Notes: generated from the letters alone by a model not told the origin. A stretch of DNA of 64,000 nt from Methylobacterium sp. Leaf112 (GCF_001423295.1 NZ_LMNG01000029.1:62001-126000), one strand, 5' to 3'; counted from the stretch's first letter, positions 46,843-55,186 are shown. Numbers and translations are program-made.

Positions 46843-47463
46843 CTAGAACGCCAGGAGCCGTCGGGCGCGCAGGCGGGCGAGCAGGGGCAGCAGGGGCAGG
46901 CCCAGGATGGTGGTGTGGTCGCCCGCGACCTCCGCGAACAGATGGATGCCGAGGCCCTCGAGCTGGTAGGCGCCGACGCTGGACATGGCGCCGGGTCCCG
47001 CGAGCGCCACGTAGGCCGCGATGGACGCCGCATCGAGGGGCCGCAAGGTGAGGTGCGCCGTCTCAACGAAGGTGTCTGGCGCGTGCACCCCGTCGATCAG
47101 GGCCACGGCGGAATGCAGGTGGTGGGTGCGCCCGGCGAGACGCGCGAGCTGCGCGCGGGCGGTCGCCGCGTCGGCGGGCTTGTGGAACACGACGCCGTCG
47201 CAGGCGAGCACCTGATCGGCCCCGACGACGATCCGGCCCGGCGCACGGGCGGCCACCGCCTCGGCCTTGGCGAGGGCGAGACGCAGGGCGAGGTCGGACG
47301 GAGCGAGCCCCGCACAAGCGGCCTCGATGGCGCGCTCGTCGACACCGGGGCTTTCGGTTTCGACGGTGAGGCCAGCCCCAGCGAGGAGCGCGCGCCGGGT
47401 CGGGCTGGTGGAGGCGAGGAGGAGCGGCGCGGCGCCGCGCCATAGGGGGGAGGGGGAATCCAT
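46843..47463 (-). CDS. maf: Maf-like nucleoside-triphosphate pyrophosphatase
   Basis: A 206-residue Maf/YceF-type protein. Motifs are LLLASTSPTRRALLAGAG near residue 15, VVGADQVLACDG near 90 and the later SSVGAYQLEGLGIHLF. Family members hydrolyse modified or canonical NTPs. The protein is a member of the maf-aroE-coaE-dnaQ set found next to origins in alphaproteobacteria. Confidence 0.9.
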   Translation of the reverse strand: MDSPSPLWRGAAPLLLASTSPTRRALLAGAGLTVETESPGVDERAIEAACAGLAPSDLALRLALAKAEAVAARAPGRIVVGADQVLACDGVVFHKPADAATARAQLARLAGRTHHLHSAVALIDGVHAPDTFVETAHLTLRPLDAASIAAYVALAGPGAMSSVGAYQLEGLGIHLFAEVAGDHTTILGLPLLPLLARLRARRLLAF

Positions 47464-47510
47464 CGCTCCAGTGTCACGGATCGCCGCGCCCCGACAAGAT
47501 GCGCTCGATT

Positions 47511-47735
47511 TCAGCGGCGCATGCTGCGGAAGCGGCAGTACCGGCCGTTGTCCTGGAACCCGCCCGGGCATCTGGCGACGCAGGCACCCGCCGCGAACTT
47601 GAGAGGCGGCCGGCAGGAATATTTGTGGCTCTTGTTGCGGTACTGGTAATCCTGCGCCCGGCCGGCTTGCGCCGGGGAGACGGACGTGCCGACGATCAGA
47701 GCGAAGAGGGCGGCGCAGGCGAGACGGTTGGGCAT
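47511..47735 (-). CDS. Small secreted Cys-rich protein
   Basis: A 74-residue protein with a signal peptide (MPNRLACAALFALIVGTSVS, cut near AQA) and a mature part of about 48 residues with four cysteines (YSCRPPL, AACVARCPGG-type GACVARCPGG, YCRFRS) that could form two disulfides. It is basic and likely periplasmic. I recognise no family. It lies between ppsR (62 bases upstream) and maf (47 bases downstream), close to the origin. Confidence 0.6.
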   Translation of the reverse strand: MPNRLACAALFALIVGTSVSPAQAGRAQDYQYRNKSHKYSCRPPLKFAAGACVARCPGGFQDNGRYCRFRSMRR

Positions 47736-47797
47736 CGGGCATCCTGAAGTGACGGATCGCAGGGTCAACCCGCGTGGGTTCCCGTTGGTTCGCGCCC

Positions 47798-48628
47798 TCA
47801 GGTGGCGATGAACTTCAGCCGGTGCTCGCGGTGCAGGTCGAGGATCGCCGCGGCGGTCTCCTCGATGGAGCGGCGCGTCACGTCGATGGTCGGCCAGCGG
47901 TGCTTGGTGCACAGGCGCCGGCACGCCGCGATCTCGTCGGCCACGGCCGAGCGGTCGACGTAGAGGGAGGAATCGTCGGCCTTGAGGCTGAGGAGCCGGT
48001 TCTGGCGGATCTGCACGATGCGCTCGGGGCTTGCCAGCAGCCCGACGAGGAGCGGCTTTCGCGCGTTCTCCAGGGAGGCCGGCAGCGGCATGCCGGGCAC
48101 CAGGGGAAAGTTCGCGGTCTTGAGGCCGCGGTTGGCGAGGTAGATGGCGGTCGGCGTCTTCGAGGTGCGGCTGACGCCCACCAGGATCACGTCGGCCTCG
48201 TCGACATCGAGGGGCAGATTGCCGTCGTCGTGCGCCAGGGTGAAGTTCATGGCGTCGATGCGCTTGAAGTACTCGGCGTTGAGCATGTGCTGCGCGCCCG
48301 GTCGGGCCGTCGAATCCGCGCCGAGGTAGGATTGCAGCAGGGCGTGCACGGGCTGGAGCACGGACAGGCACGGCGAGCCGGTCTCGCGGCAGGCCGCCTC
48401 CAGGCGCTCGGTGAGGTCGTGGCCGACCAGGGTGTAGAGCACGAGGCCGGGCGCCGCCTCGATCTCGGAGATCACCCGTTCGAGCTGCGGACCCGAGCGC
48501 ACCAGGGGGTAGACGTGCTCGATGGCCGAGACGCCCTCGTACTGCGCGGCCGCCGCGCGGCCCACGTTGATCAGGGTCTCGCCGGTGGAATCCGACACGA
48601 GGTGGAGGTGGAAGTAGCTGCGGCTCAT
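47798..48628 (-). CDS. ppsR: PEP synthase / PPDK regulatory protein (DUF299)
   Basis: A 276-residue DUF299 kinase-phosphorylase that phosphorylates and dephosphorylates PEP synthase or pyruvate phosphate dikinase, so it controls pyruvate-PEP conversion. It has [19 protein letters not shown] at the N-terminus, the P-loop-like [19 protein letters not shown] near residue 152 and [16 protein letters not shown] near the end. The start is defined by [16 protein letters not shown]. It is the left neighbour of the proposed origin, as its homologue is in Caulobacter and Rickettsia. Confidence 0.9.
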   Translation of the reverse strand: MSRSYFHLHLVSDSTGETLINVGRAAAAQYEGVSAIEHVYPLVRSGPQLERVISEIEAAPGLVLYTLVGHDLTERLEAACRETGSPCLSVLQPVHALLQSYLGADSTARPGAQHMLNAEYFKRIDAMNFTLAHDDGNLPLDVDEADVILVGVSRTSKTPTAIYLANRGLKTANFPLVPGMPLPASLENARKPLLVGLLASPERIVQIRQNRLLSLKADDSSLYVDRSAVADEIAACRRLCTKHRWPTIDVTRRSIEETAAAILDLHREHRLKFIAT

Positions 48629-48710
48629 CGAGAACTCTGTCTCCTCGGAATCAGGAGACAAGGAGCGTGCCGGCCTTGTCCACCGCTTGCGCCTTGGGGG
48701 AGTCGATGAA

Positions 48711-48719
48711 TGTGGATAA
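48711..48719 (-). promoter_or_regulatory. DnaA box (perfect)
   Basis: TGTGGATAA, the exact complement of the TTATCCACA consensus, inside the proposed origin and 83 bases from the ppsR start codon. Confidence 0.8.
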
Positions 48720-48907
48720 GCCGGCTCGTCACCGTGGTCCAGGCAGGACCCACCCCGTGTTGTCGACTCTCGCGTCCACACACCGTCCGACGCACGTCGA
48801 CCGGACGCGGTTTTGGGAGAATCAGGGACCGACCGGCGCCCAGCCGCGCGGAGCGCCTCACAAGGCACTGTCCGGCATCGTCTATCCGGGACATTGCTCG
48901 CAATCCG

Positions 48908-48922
48908 TTAAAGCCCTCTTAA
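48908..48922 (+). promoter_or_regulatory. CtrA-type site TTAA-N7-TTAA
   Basis: TTAAAGCCCTCTTAA matches the CtrA binding consensus exactly, with seven bases between the half sites. In Caulobacter, CtrA represses initiation at such sites in the origin. It is the only place in this gap where TTAA occurs. Confidence 0.7.
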
Positions 48923-48977
48923 CGCCGTGGCGGCGGGGACGGCCTGTGGACGCTTTTCCGCTCCCGTCATCCAGCCC

Positions 48978-49022
48978 TCTAAAAGAAAAAACAGAGTCCT
49001 AGAATCTCTCTTTCCTTTTAGA
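48978..49022. other. AT-rich stretch with inverted repeat (possible unwinding element)
   Basis: TCTAAAAG and CTTTTAGA bracket a purine-rich left half and a pyrimidine-rich right half; 11 of 12 end bases can pair. In this GC-rich DNA it is the most AT-rich stretch I noticed in the gap, which fits a DNA unwinding element. Confidence 0.55.
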
Positions 49023-49146
49023 AGGGCCGTGTGGGGATCGATCCGTCGCGACCTCCTCGAGCGGAGATCAGAACGGTTTTCGAGGGGGAGACAGCCGGGC
49101 CATCGGTGCTACATACCGGTCACGGGGTTTGGGTGTCGGAGATCGG

Positions 49147-50277
49147 ATGAGCCAGGGTGATGGGGCGGACCGCGTGGTCCTGCGGGTGCTCTCGGGCGAG
49201 GCGCAGAAGCGCCCCCCCGCCTGGATGATGCGTCAGGCCGGCCGCTACCTTCCCGAGTACCGGGAGGTCAGGGCGAAGGCCGGCTCGTTCCTCGACCTCT
49301 GCTACAACCCGGATTTCGCCACCGAGGTCACCCTCCAGCCGATCCGGCGCTTCGGCTTCGAGGCGTCGATCCTGTTCTCCGACATCCTCGTGATCCCCGA
49401 TGCCCTCGGCCAGGACGTGCGCTTCGTCGAGGGCGAGGGGCCGCGCCTCGATCCACTCGCCGGCCGGGCCGAGTTCGAGCGCCTGCGCCAGGCCGACGAT
49501 CCGGCGATCTTTTCGCATCTGGCCCCCGTCTTCGAGACGGTGCGGCGGCTCCGTGCCGAGCTTCCCCATGAGACCACGCTGCTGGGTTTCTGCGGCGCGC
49601 CCTGGACGGTGGCGAGCTACATGATCGGTGGACGCGGCACGCCCGACCTTGCGCCGTCGCGGGCGCTCGCCCGCCACGACACGGCCCTCGTCGAAGCGCT
49701 CATCGACCGTCTCGTCACCGTGCAGACCGAGTACCTCGTGCGCCAGCTCGAGGCCGGGGCCGACGCCGTGCAGATCTTCGAATCCCATGCCGGGTCGCTG
49801 CCCGACGTGCGCGGCGCCTCCGAACCGGAGGAAGCGCCCGTCAACGAGGTCGCCGAGAGCGCCCTGCCGGAGGGCACCCCGCGCGACGCCCTGACCCGCT
49901 GGTCGCTCCAGCCCATCGCCCGGATGATCGCCGGCGTGCGCGCCCGGGTGCCGGGCGCGAAGATCATCGTGTTCGCCCGGGGCTCGGGCCTCGACGGCCA
50001 CGCCCGTGTGGTGCCGGAGACGGCGGCCGATGCCGTGGGCGTCGACTGGTCGGTGGATCTGGCGGCGCTCAGGGGCCGTGTGCCGGCCACCACGGTCACC
50101 CAGGGCAATGTCCACCCCGAGACCCTCATCGAGGGCGGAGCGGCCCTGGACGCCGCCGTGGACGGCGTGCTGGCGGCGACGGATGGCCTGCCGCACATCT
50201 TCAACCTCGGCCACGGCATCACGCCGCAGACGCCCATCGCCCATGTCGAGCAGATGCTGAAGCGGCTTCGCGGCTGA
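49147..50277 (+). CDS. hemE: Uroporphyrinogen decarboxylase
   Basis: A 376-residue HemE. It decarboxylates uroporphyrinogen III to coproporphyrinogen III in heme and chlorin synthesis. Family blocks are [18 protein letters not shown] near residue 21, [19 protein letters not shown] near 77, [11 protein letters not shown] near 147 and QIFESHAG near 210. The segment after ESHAG has a roughly 25-residue insert rich in Glu, Pro and Ala ([18 protein letters not shown]). GGAG at 49138-49141 fixes the ATG. It is the first rightward gene after the origin and overlaps hemJ by one base. Confidence 0.95.
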   Translation: MSQGDGADRVVLRVLSGEAQKRPPAWMMRQAGRYLPEYREVRAKAGSFLDLCYNPDFATEVTLQPIRRFGFEASILFSDILVIPDALGQDVRFVEGEGPRLDPLAGRAEFERLRQADDPAIFSHLAPVFETVRRLRAELPHETTLLGFCGAPWTVASYMIGGRGTPDLAPSRALARHDTALVEALIDRLVTVQTEYLVRQLEAGADAVQIFESHAGSLPDVRGASEPEEAPVNEVAESALPEGTPRDALTRWSLQPIARMIAGVRARVPGAKIIVFARGSGLDGHARVVPETAADAVGVDWSVDLAALRGRVPATTVTQGNVHPETLIEGGAALDAAVDGVLAATDGLPHIFNLGHGITPQTPIAHVEQMLKRLRG

Positions 50278-50726
50278 TGGACGGCCTCTACCTCTGGATC
50301 AAGGCGCTCCACGTCGTCGCCGTCATCTCGTGGATGGCGGCGATGCTCTATCTGCCGCGCCTGTTCGTCTACCACGCCTCCCTGGTGCCCGGACCGCACG
50401 CGCAGGCGCAGTCCGAGACCTTCAAGGTGATGGAGCGGCGGCTCCTCAAGGCGATCATGACGCCGGCCATGATCGCCACCTGGATCTTCGGGCTGATCCT
50501 CGTCTGGCAGAGCGGCTACTACGCCGCCGGCTGGCTCCAGGCGAAGGTCGCCCTCGTGCTCGCCATGAGCGGCATCCACGGCTGGCTCGCCCGCATGGTC
50601 AAGGATTTCGCCGCCGACCGGAATACGCGCGGCCACAAGTTCTACCGGGTGCTCAACGAAGGACCGACCCTCCTGATGGTCGCCATCGTGGTGCTGGTGG
50701 TGGTGAAGCCGGGGCTGTGGGGGTGA
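50277..50726 (+). CDS. hemJ: Protoporphyrinogen oxidase HemJ
   Basis: A 149-residue HemJ with four membrane helices and the family motif LYLWIKALHVVAVISWMAAM, which has the conserved His11, plus the cytoplasmic RRLLKAIMTPAM part. It oxidises protoporphyrinogen IX. It overlaps the hemE stop as TGATG, so the two are coupled. In many alphaproteobacteria rho comes next; here a toxin-antitoxin pair follows instead. Confidence 0.9.
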   Translation: MDGLYLWIKALHVVAVISWMAAMLYLPRLFVYHASLVPGPHAQAQSETFKVMERRLLKAIMTPAMIATWIFGLILVWQSGYYAAGWLQAKVALVLAMSGIHGWLARMVKDFAADRNTRGHKFYRVLNEGPTLLMVAIVVLVVVKPGLWG

Positions 50727-50751
50727 TCCGCCGGACCTACCCTTGGTCTAC

Positions 50752-50779
50752 TTGTAAGGGAGTCGCTTAAAAGCTACAA
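50752..50779. promoter_or_regulatory. Inverted repeat before the toxin-antitoxin pair
   Basis: TTGTA (50752-50756) and TACAA (50775-50779) form a split inverted repeat ending seven bases before the toxin start. It is a possible autoregulatory operator of the module, with modest support because the arms are only five bases. Confidence 0.4.
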
Positions 50780-50785
50780 AAGATC

Positions 50786-51079
50786 GTGGCGACTATTCTC
50801 CGGCATCCGAATTTCGTCGCATGGTTCGATGCCCTTCGCGACGATCGCGCGCTGACCCGGATCGCCGTTCGGATCAGGCGGCTCGAACTGGACAATCCGG
50901 GGGATGTCAAACCGGTCGGTGAGGGCGTCAGTGAAATGCGGATCGATTACGGACCGGGCTATCGAGTCTATTTCCGGCGGACCGGTTCGGACATCACGAT
51001 CCTTCTCTGCGGCGGCGAAAAATCAACACAAGCGCGGGACATCGAGACCGCGAAGCGGCTGGCGCGCGAACTGCGATGA
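50786..51079 (+). CDS. Type II toxin, RelE/HigB-like addiction killer
   Basis: A 97-residue protein of the phage-derived Gp49-like/TIGR02683 family: FVAWFDALRDDRALTRIAVRIRRLELDNPGDVK, SEMRIDYGPGYRVYFRR and LLCGGEKSTQARDIETAKRLA. Relatives cleave mRNA on the ribosome. It begins with GTG. The antitoxin gene starts 19 bases after its stop, so the toxin comes first, as in HigBA systems. Its codon use and lower GC differ slightly from neighbours, consistent with transfer. Confidence 0.85.
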   Translation: MATILRHPNFVAWFDALRDDRALTRIAVRIRRLELDNPGDVKPVGEGVSEMRIDYGPGYRVYFRRTGSDITILLCGGEKSTQARDIETAKRLARELR

Positions 51080-51098
51080 TCGTTGGTAGGGTAAAGCT

Positions 51099-51398
51099 AT
51101 GACCATCGAACTGAAGCCCTGGGACGTGGCCGAGTATCTCGACACTCCGGAACGCATCGCACTCTACATCGAAGCTGTCATCGACGATGGCGACCCCGCA
51201 CTGCTTGCGGCGACCCTAGGAGATATCGCGCGCGCGCGGGGCATGGCTCAGATCGCCAGGGAGACCGGGCGTTCGCGCGAAAGCCTGTACCGGGCGCTCT
51301 CCGACAAGGGAAACCCTGAACTCACCACCCTGATGGGCGTCCTGAAGGCCCTTGGCCTGCAGCTGAGCGTCAAACCCATCACCCCCGCAGCGACCTGA
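51099..51398 (+). CDS. Type II antitoxin, HigA/TIGR02684 family
   Basis: A 99-residue antidote with a helix-turn-helix: RGMAQIARETGRSRESLYRALSDKGNPELTTLMGVLKALGLQL. The N-terminus (ELKPWDVAEYLDTPERIALYI) binds the toxin in the family. It represses its own operon in the usual model. It pairs with the upstream toxin at a spacing of 19 bases. Confidence 0.85.
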   Translation: MTIELKPWDVAEYLDTPERIALYIEAVIDDGDPALLAATLGDIARARGMAQIARETGRSRESLYRALSDKGNPELTTLMGVLKALGLQLSVKPITPAAT

Positions 51399-51418
51399 CC
51401 CCCGCCTCAAGGACCGCC

Positions 51419-51769
51419 ATGTCCCCGATCCTGTCCGCTGCCCTCGCCGGGATGACCCTGGCCCTCGTCGCGACGACCGCGCAGGCCGCGAGCTTCCCGT
51501 GCGACAAGGCCGAGGCGGCCGACGAGAAGGCCATCTGCGCCACCCTCGTCCTCAACGACCGCGACGTGGAGATGGCCACCCGCTTCGAAATCCTGCGCGC
51601 CATGCTGCCCATGGGCGGCAATGCCAAGCTGCGCGAGGACCAGGAAACGTGGCTCGCCGAGCGCCGCGCTTGCGAGGCGGACGTCGCCTGTCTCACGCAG
51701 GCCTACGACGCCCGTCTGAAGACCCTGCGGGCGGTGTTCTCGGAATTCGCCAAGCAGGGGCCGCTCTGA
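51419..51769 (+). CDS. LprI-like (DUF1311) lysozyme-inhibitor-type protein
   Basis: A 116-residue secreted protein with a signal peptide (cut near AQAASF). The mature part has the DUF1311/LprI pattern: FPCDKAEAADEKAICATLVL and QETWLAERRACEADVACLTQAY, with four cysteines expected to pair. Relatives inhibit lysozyme or have unknown periplasmic roles. It is 20 bases after the antitoxin gene but is probably an independent gene. Confidence 0.75.
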   Translation: MSPILSAALAGMTLALVATTAQAASFPCDKAEAADEKAICATLVLNDRDVEMATRFEILRAMLPMGGNAKLREDQETWLAERRACEADVACLTQAYDARLKTLRAVFSEFAKQGPL

Positions 51770-51776
51770 GGCGCCC

Positions 51777-52751
51777 TCAACCCAAACGGGCGAGAAGCCG
51801 GTCCATCAGCGGGTTGTCCGGCGTGAAGGCGTAATCGATCTTGCGCACGCTGACCGAGCCGGCTCCGGCCTTCACCAGGGCGTCGGCCAGATCGAACACC
51901 GCGTCGACGGGGCAGTGCAGCACCATCTCGCCCCGTCCCTCGGGGGCGCCGTAGGGCAGTTCGGCGTCGTGCAGGGCGGAGATGCCGGCGAGATCGATGT
52001 CGCCGTCGTCCGGCATGGCGGCGCGGACCTCGCGGGTGGTGCGGGCCCGCTCCTCGGCCTGGATGCGGCCGAGCACGGCCCGCAGGGCGTTGCGCGGGCT
52101 CGGGCCCCAGGCGGCGTTGAGGGAGGCGACGAGGTTCGCCTCCGAGCGCAGGATGATCCCGTCGTCGAGGATCTTCAGGGCGTTGGCGGCCAGCGTCGCG
52201 CCCGTGGTGGTGATGTCGACGATGATCTCGGCCGAGCCCGCCGCCGGCGCGCCCTCGGTGGCGCCGAGACTCTCGACGATGCGGTAATCCGCGACCCCGT
52301 GCTCGGCGAAGAACCGCCGGGTGAGGTTCACGTATTTCGTGGCGATGCGCAGGCGCTTGCCGTGGCGCACCCGCATCTCGGCCGCGACCTCGTCGAGGTC
52401 GCTCATGGCCCGCACGTCGATCCAGGCCTGGGGCACGGCGACCACGACGGTGGCTTGGCCGAAGCCCAGCGGGGTCAGCAATTCGACCTGGCCGCGCGCC
52501 TCGGGCAGGGATTCGCGGATGAGATCCTCGCCGGTGATGCCGAGATGGGCCGCGCCCGAGGCCAGTTGCGCCGCGATCTCGGACGCCGAGAGGTAGCGGA
52601 CCTCGACGCCCGGCACGCCGACGAGCTTGCCGCGATAGTCGCGAGCACCGGTGTTCTGCGCGAGCTTCAGTCCGGCGCGGGCGAAGAAGGCGGCGGCGTT
52701 CTCCTGCAGGCGCCCCTTGGAGGGCACGGCGAGGACGAGGGGATCGGTCAT
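51777..52751 (-). CDS. hisG: ATP phosphoribosyltransferase, long form
   Basis: A 324-residue HisG. Blocks are LVLAVPSKGRLQENA at the start, YLSASEIAAQLASGAAHLGITGEDLI, KRLRIATKYVNLTRRFF and SAEIIVDITTTGATLAANALKIL. It starts histidine synthesis by joining ATP and PRPP. The C-terminal 75 residues (MVLHCPVDAVFDLADALVKAG) look like the ACT-like HisG_C regulatory part, yet a hisZ gene is directly upstream. Short HisG normally needs HisZ, so the pairing is notable. Confidence 0.9.
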   Translation of the reverse strand: MTDPLVLAVPSKGRLQENAAAFFARAGLKLAQNTGARDYRGKLVGVPGVEVRYLSASEIAAQLASGAAHLGITGEDLIRESLPEARGQVELLTPLGFGQATVVVAVPQAWIDVRAMSDLDEVAAEMRVRHGKRLRIATKYVNLTRRFFAEHGVADYRIVESLGATEGAPAAGSAEIIVDITTTGATLAANALKILDDGIILRSEANLVASLNAAWGPSPRNALRAVLGRIQAEERARTTREVRAAMPDDGDIDLAGISALHDAELPYGAPEGRGEMVLHCPVDAVFDLADALVKAGAGSVSVRKIDYAFTPDNPLMDRLLARLG

Positions 52752-52761
52752 CGGCGCCGGC

Positions 52762-53934
52762 TCACGGGTGGGAAGTGTCGGATGTTTGGGAGGTGTCGGA
52801 AGGGGCGACCCGCGAGAGCCAGACGGCGCAGCCGACGGCCGGCACCGGGATCGGACTGCCGAGATGCTGCAGGAGGCCGTCGTAGCGGCCACCGCCGACG
52901 AGGGGCGGCCCGGAGGGGCCTGCCGCCGTCACCTCGAAGATGAAGCCGGTGTAGTAGTCGAGGTTGCGCGCGAACCCGCCCGAGAAGGCGAAGCGCTCGA
53001 CGGACAGTCCCCGCGCCGCCATGAAGCCCGTGCGCTCCTCGAACAGACCGAGCGCCGCCTCGAGGGGCGGATGGTCGAGGCCGGCCGTGCGGATGAGCTC
53101 GCGCATGGCGAGTGCCGCCGCGTCGGGATCGCCCGCGATGGCGCGGTAGCGCTCGACGAGGGCGCGGTTCTCCGGGTTGAGGCCGGCGCCGCCGCTCGCC
53201 TGGGCGGCGGCCTTCGACAGGAAGCGCTCGGCGATCTCGCCGGCGCTGCGTCCGCCGACCCGCGAGATGCCCGCGATGGACAGCACGTCCTCCACGAAGG
53301 CGCGCACCCCCCTGGGGTCCTGGCCCTGGATCGCCGCGAGGAGGCCCGCATGGGGATCCTCCTGGCGCACGCCGTTGGTGACCTCGTCGAGCGACCGGCC
53401 GGCCGCGATGGCCCGCAGGGTCCGGCGCTTGGCGGCCGGGGGCACGGCCAGCGCGTCGAGGAGCGCGTCGAGGAGACCCATGTCGCCCAGCCGCACGGCG
53501 ACGTCGCTGCGGCCCAGGGCGGAAAGGCCCTCCAGGGCGAGGCCGAGGACCTCGGCATCCGCCGCCGGAACGTCGGTGCGGCCGATGGATTCGATGCCCG
53601 CCTGGAGGAACTCGTCCGGCTCCTCGCGCCCGAGGCGGAACACCGGCCCGCAATAGCTGTAATCGGCCGATCCCCCGGCGCCGTGCGCGAGGTGGTGGCG
53701 ACAGACCGGAATCGTGAATTCCGGCCGCAGGCACAACTCGGCGCCGCCGGCATCCTGGGTCACGAAGATGCGGCGGCGAATGTCCTCGCCCGACAGTTCG
53801 AGGAACGGCTCCACGGGCTGAAGCACCGGCGGGGTCACGGCGCCGTAGCCCGCATCCGCGAACTGGGCGAGCAGGCGCGCCGTGCCGTGCGATCGTCCGC
53901 CGGCGATCGCGCCGCCGGGTTCCGGGTTCATCAT
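52762..53934 (-). CDS. hisZ: ATP phosphoribosyltransferase regulatory subunit
   Basis: A 390-residue HisZ, a catalytically inactive HisRS-like protein. Class II-like motifs are EDIRRRIFVTQDAGGAELCLRPEFTIPV near residue 50 and FSGGFARNLDYYTGFIFEVTA near 320, the latter replacing the histidyl-tRNA synthetase histidine-binding loop. It activates HisG. It is 10 bases upstream of hisG and leads the pair. The start may be the first or second of two adjacent ATG codons. Confidence 0.9.
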   Translation of the reverse strand: MMNPEPGGAIAGGRSHGTARLLAQFADAGYGAVTPPVLQPVEPFLELSGEDIRRRIFVTQDAGGAELCLRPEFTIPVCRHHLAHGAGGSADYSYCGPVFRLGREEPDEFLQAGIESIGRTDVPAADAEVLGLALEGLSALGRSDVAVRLGDMGLLDALLDALAVPPAAKRRTLRAIAAGRSLDEVTNGVRQEDPHAGLLAAIQGQDPRGVRAFVEDVLSIAGISRVGGRSAGEIAERFLSKAAAQASGGAGLNPENRALVERYRAIAGDPDAAALAMRELIRTAGLDHPPLEAALGLFEERTGFMAARGLSVERFAFSGGFARNLDYYTGFIFEVTAAGPSGPPLVGGGRYDGLLQHLGSPIPVPAVGCAVWLSRVAPSDTSQTSDTSHP

Positions 53935-54010
53935 GGGTCCGCCCGCCTCGTCATCGCGCCCTCGTAGCAACCGGAATCCGGCTTGGCGACCGTCGTATCG
54001 ACCGTGGCGA

Positions 54011-55084
54011 CTAGAGCCAGCCCTGCAATTCGCGCCGGACCACGGTCTCGATCACCTTGAGGCCCAATGCGCCGTCGTTGAGGCACGGGATGTAGGCGAA
54101 GCGCTCGCCGCCATTGTCCTCGAAATAGTGCCGGTTCTCGCCGTCGAGCTCTTCCAGGGTCTCGAGACAATCGGCCGAGAAGCCCGGTGCCACGATGGCC
54201 ATGCGCTTCACGCCGCTTTTGGCCAGCTCCTGCACGGTCTCGTCGGTGTAGGGGCGCAGCCATTCCTCGTTGCCGAAGCGCGACTGGAAGGTGGTGCGCA
54301 TCTTGTCCGTCGAGAAGCCGAGGGCTTCCCGCACGAGGCGGCCGGTCTTCACGCACTGGCAATGGTAGGGGTCGCCCTTGAGGAGGTAGCTCTTCGGCAC
54401 CCCATGGAACGAGGTCAGGATCACCTCAGGCTCGAAGTCGAGCTTGGCCAGCCCCTCGCGGATCGAGGTGGCGATGGCGTCGATGTAGACCGGATCGTCG
54501 TGATAGGGCGCCGAGACCCTCAAGGTCGGCTGCCAGCGCATCTTCATCAGGGCCTTGAACGCCTGGTCGCAGGCGGTGGCCGAGGTGGCGGCGGCGTATT
54601 GCGGATAGAGCGGCACGAGGAGGATGCGGTCGCAGCCCTGGTCGAGGAGCGCCTGGATGCGCTTGTCCATCTCGGGCTTGCCGTAACGCATGGCCCAATC
54701 GACCACGACTTGGTCGCCCATGGCCGCCTGAAGACCCTCGGCCTGGCCCCGGGTGATGGTCTTCAGCGGTCCCTCGTCGCGCTCGTTGTTCCACACGCTC
54801 GCGTAGTCGCGGCCCTTCGGCCCCGGGCGCTTCGTCAGGATGATGAGGTTGAGCAGCGGCCACCAGATCAGGCGCGGCACCTCGATCACCCGGCGGTCCG
54901 ACAGGAACTCCTTGAGGTAGCGGCGCATGGGCCAGTAGCTCGTGCCCTCGGGCGTGCCGAGATTGGTCAGGAGCACGCCGATGCGGCCCCAGCGCACGGG
55001 CGGATGCTCGGCGGGGAGCGGTGCGGTGCTGGTCTGGAGCGGCATGCTGTCCTGCAGGGACGTCGGGGCGACGCGTTCGGTCAT
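54011..55084 (-). CDS. hemH: Ferrochelatase
   Basis: A 357-residue ferrochelatase. It inserts ferrous iron into protoporphyrin IX, the last step of heme synthesis. Motifs are VLLTNLGTPEGTSYWPMRRYL near residue 38, LTSFHGVPKSYLLKGDPYHCQC near 222 with the catalytic His, and VAPGFSADCLETLEELDGENRHYF near 303. It is near hemE and hemJ but on the other strand, so it is a separate unit. Confidence 0.95.
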   Translation of the reverse strand: MTERVAPTSLQDSMPLQTSTAPLPAEHPPVRWGRIGVLLTNLGTPEGTSYWPMRRYLKEFLSDRRVIEVPRLIWWPLLNLIILTKRPGPKGRDYASVWNNERDEGPLKTITRGQAEGLQAAMGDQVVVDWAMRYGKPEMDKRIQALLDQGCDRILLVPLYPQYAAATSATACDQAFKALMKMRWQPTLRVSAPYHDDPVYIDAIATSIREGLAKLDFEPEVILTSFHGVPKSYLLKGDPYHCQCVKTGRLVREALGFSTDKMRTTFQSRFGNEEWLRPYTDETVQELAKSGVKRMAIVAPGFSADCLETLEELDGENRHYFEDNGGERFAYIPCLNDGALGLKVIETVVRRELQGWL

Positions 55085-55186
55085 CGGGTTTCCGGAATCG
55101 CCGCAGGGGCGGAAAAGTTGTGCAAACGGGGATATCTATCTAGAGCAGGCGGCCTGCCAGCATCACCCGATGGATTAGGGCGCGAC

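Larger units (their letters stand above)
48629..49146. other. oriC: Candidate chromosomal replication origin (oriC)
   Basis: A 518-base gap between ppsR and hemE, the same junction as the Caulobacter and Rickettsia origins. It carries a perfect DnaA box (48711-48719), several weaker boxes (48676, 48772, 48945, 49030), one TTAA-N7-TTAA CtrA-type site (48908-48922), six GANTC sites (48648, 48700, 48765, 48819, 48994, 49002) and an AT-rich segment (48978-49022) flanked by TCTAAAAG and CTTTTAGA. Genes diverge from it. Origin function is inferred, not shown. Confidence 0.8.
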
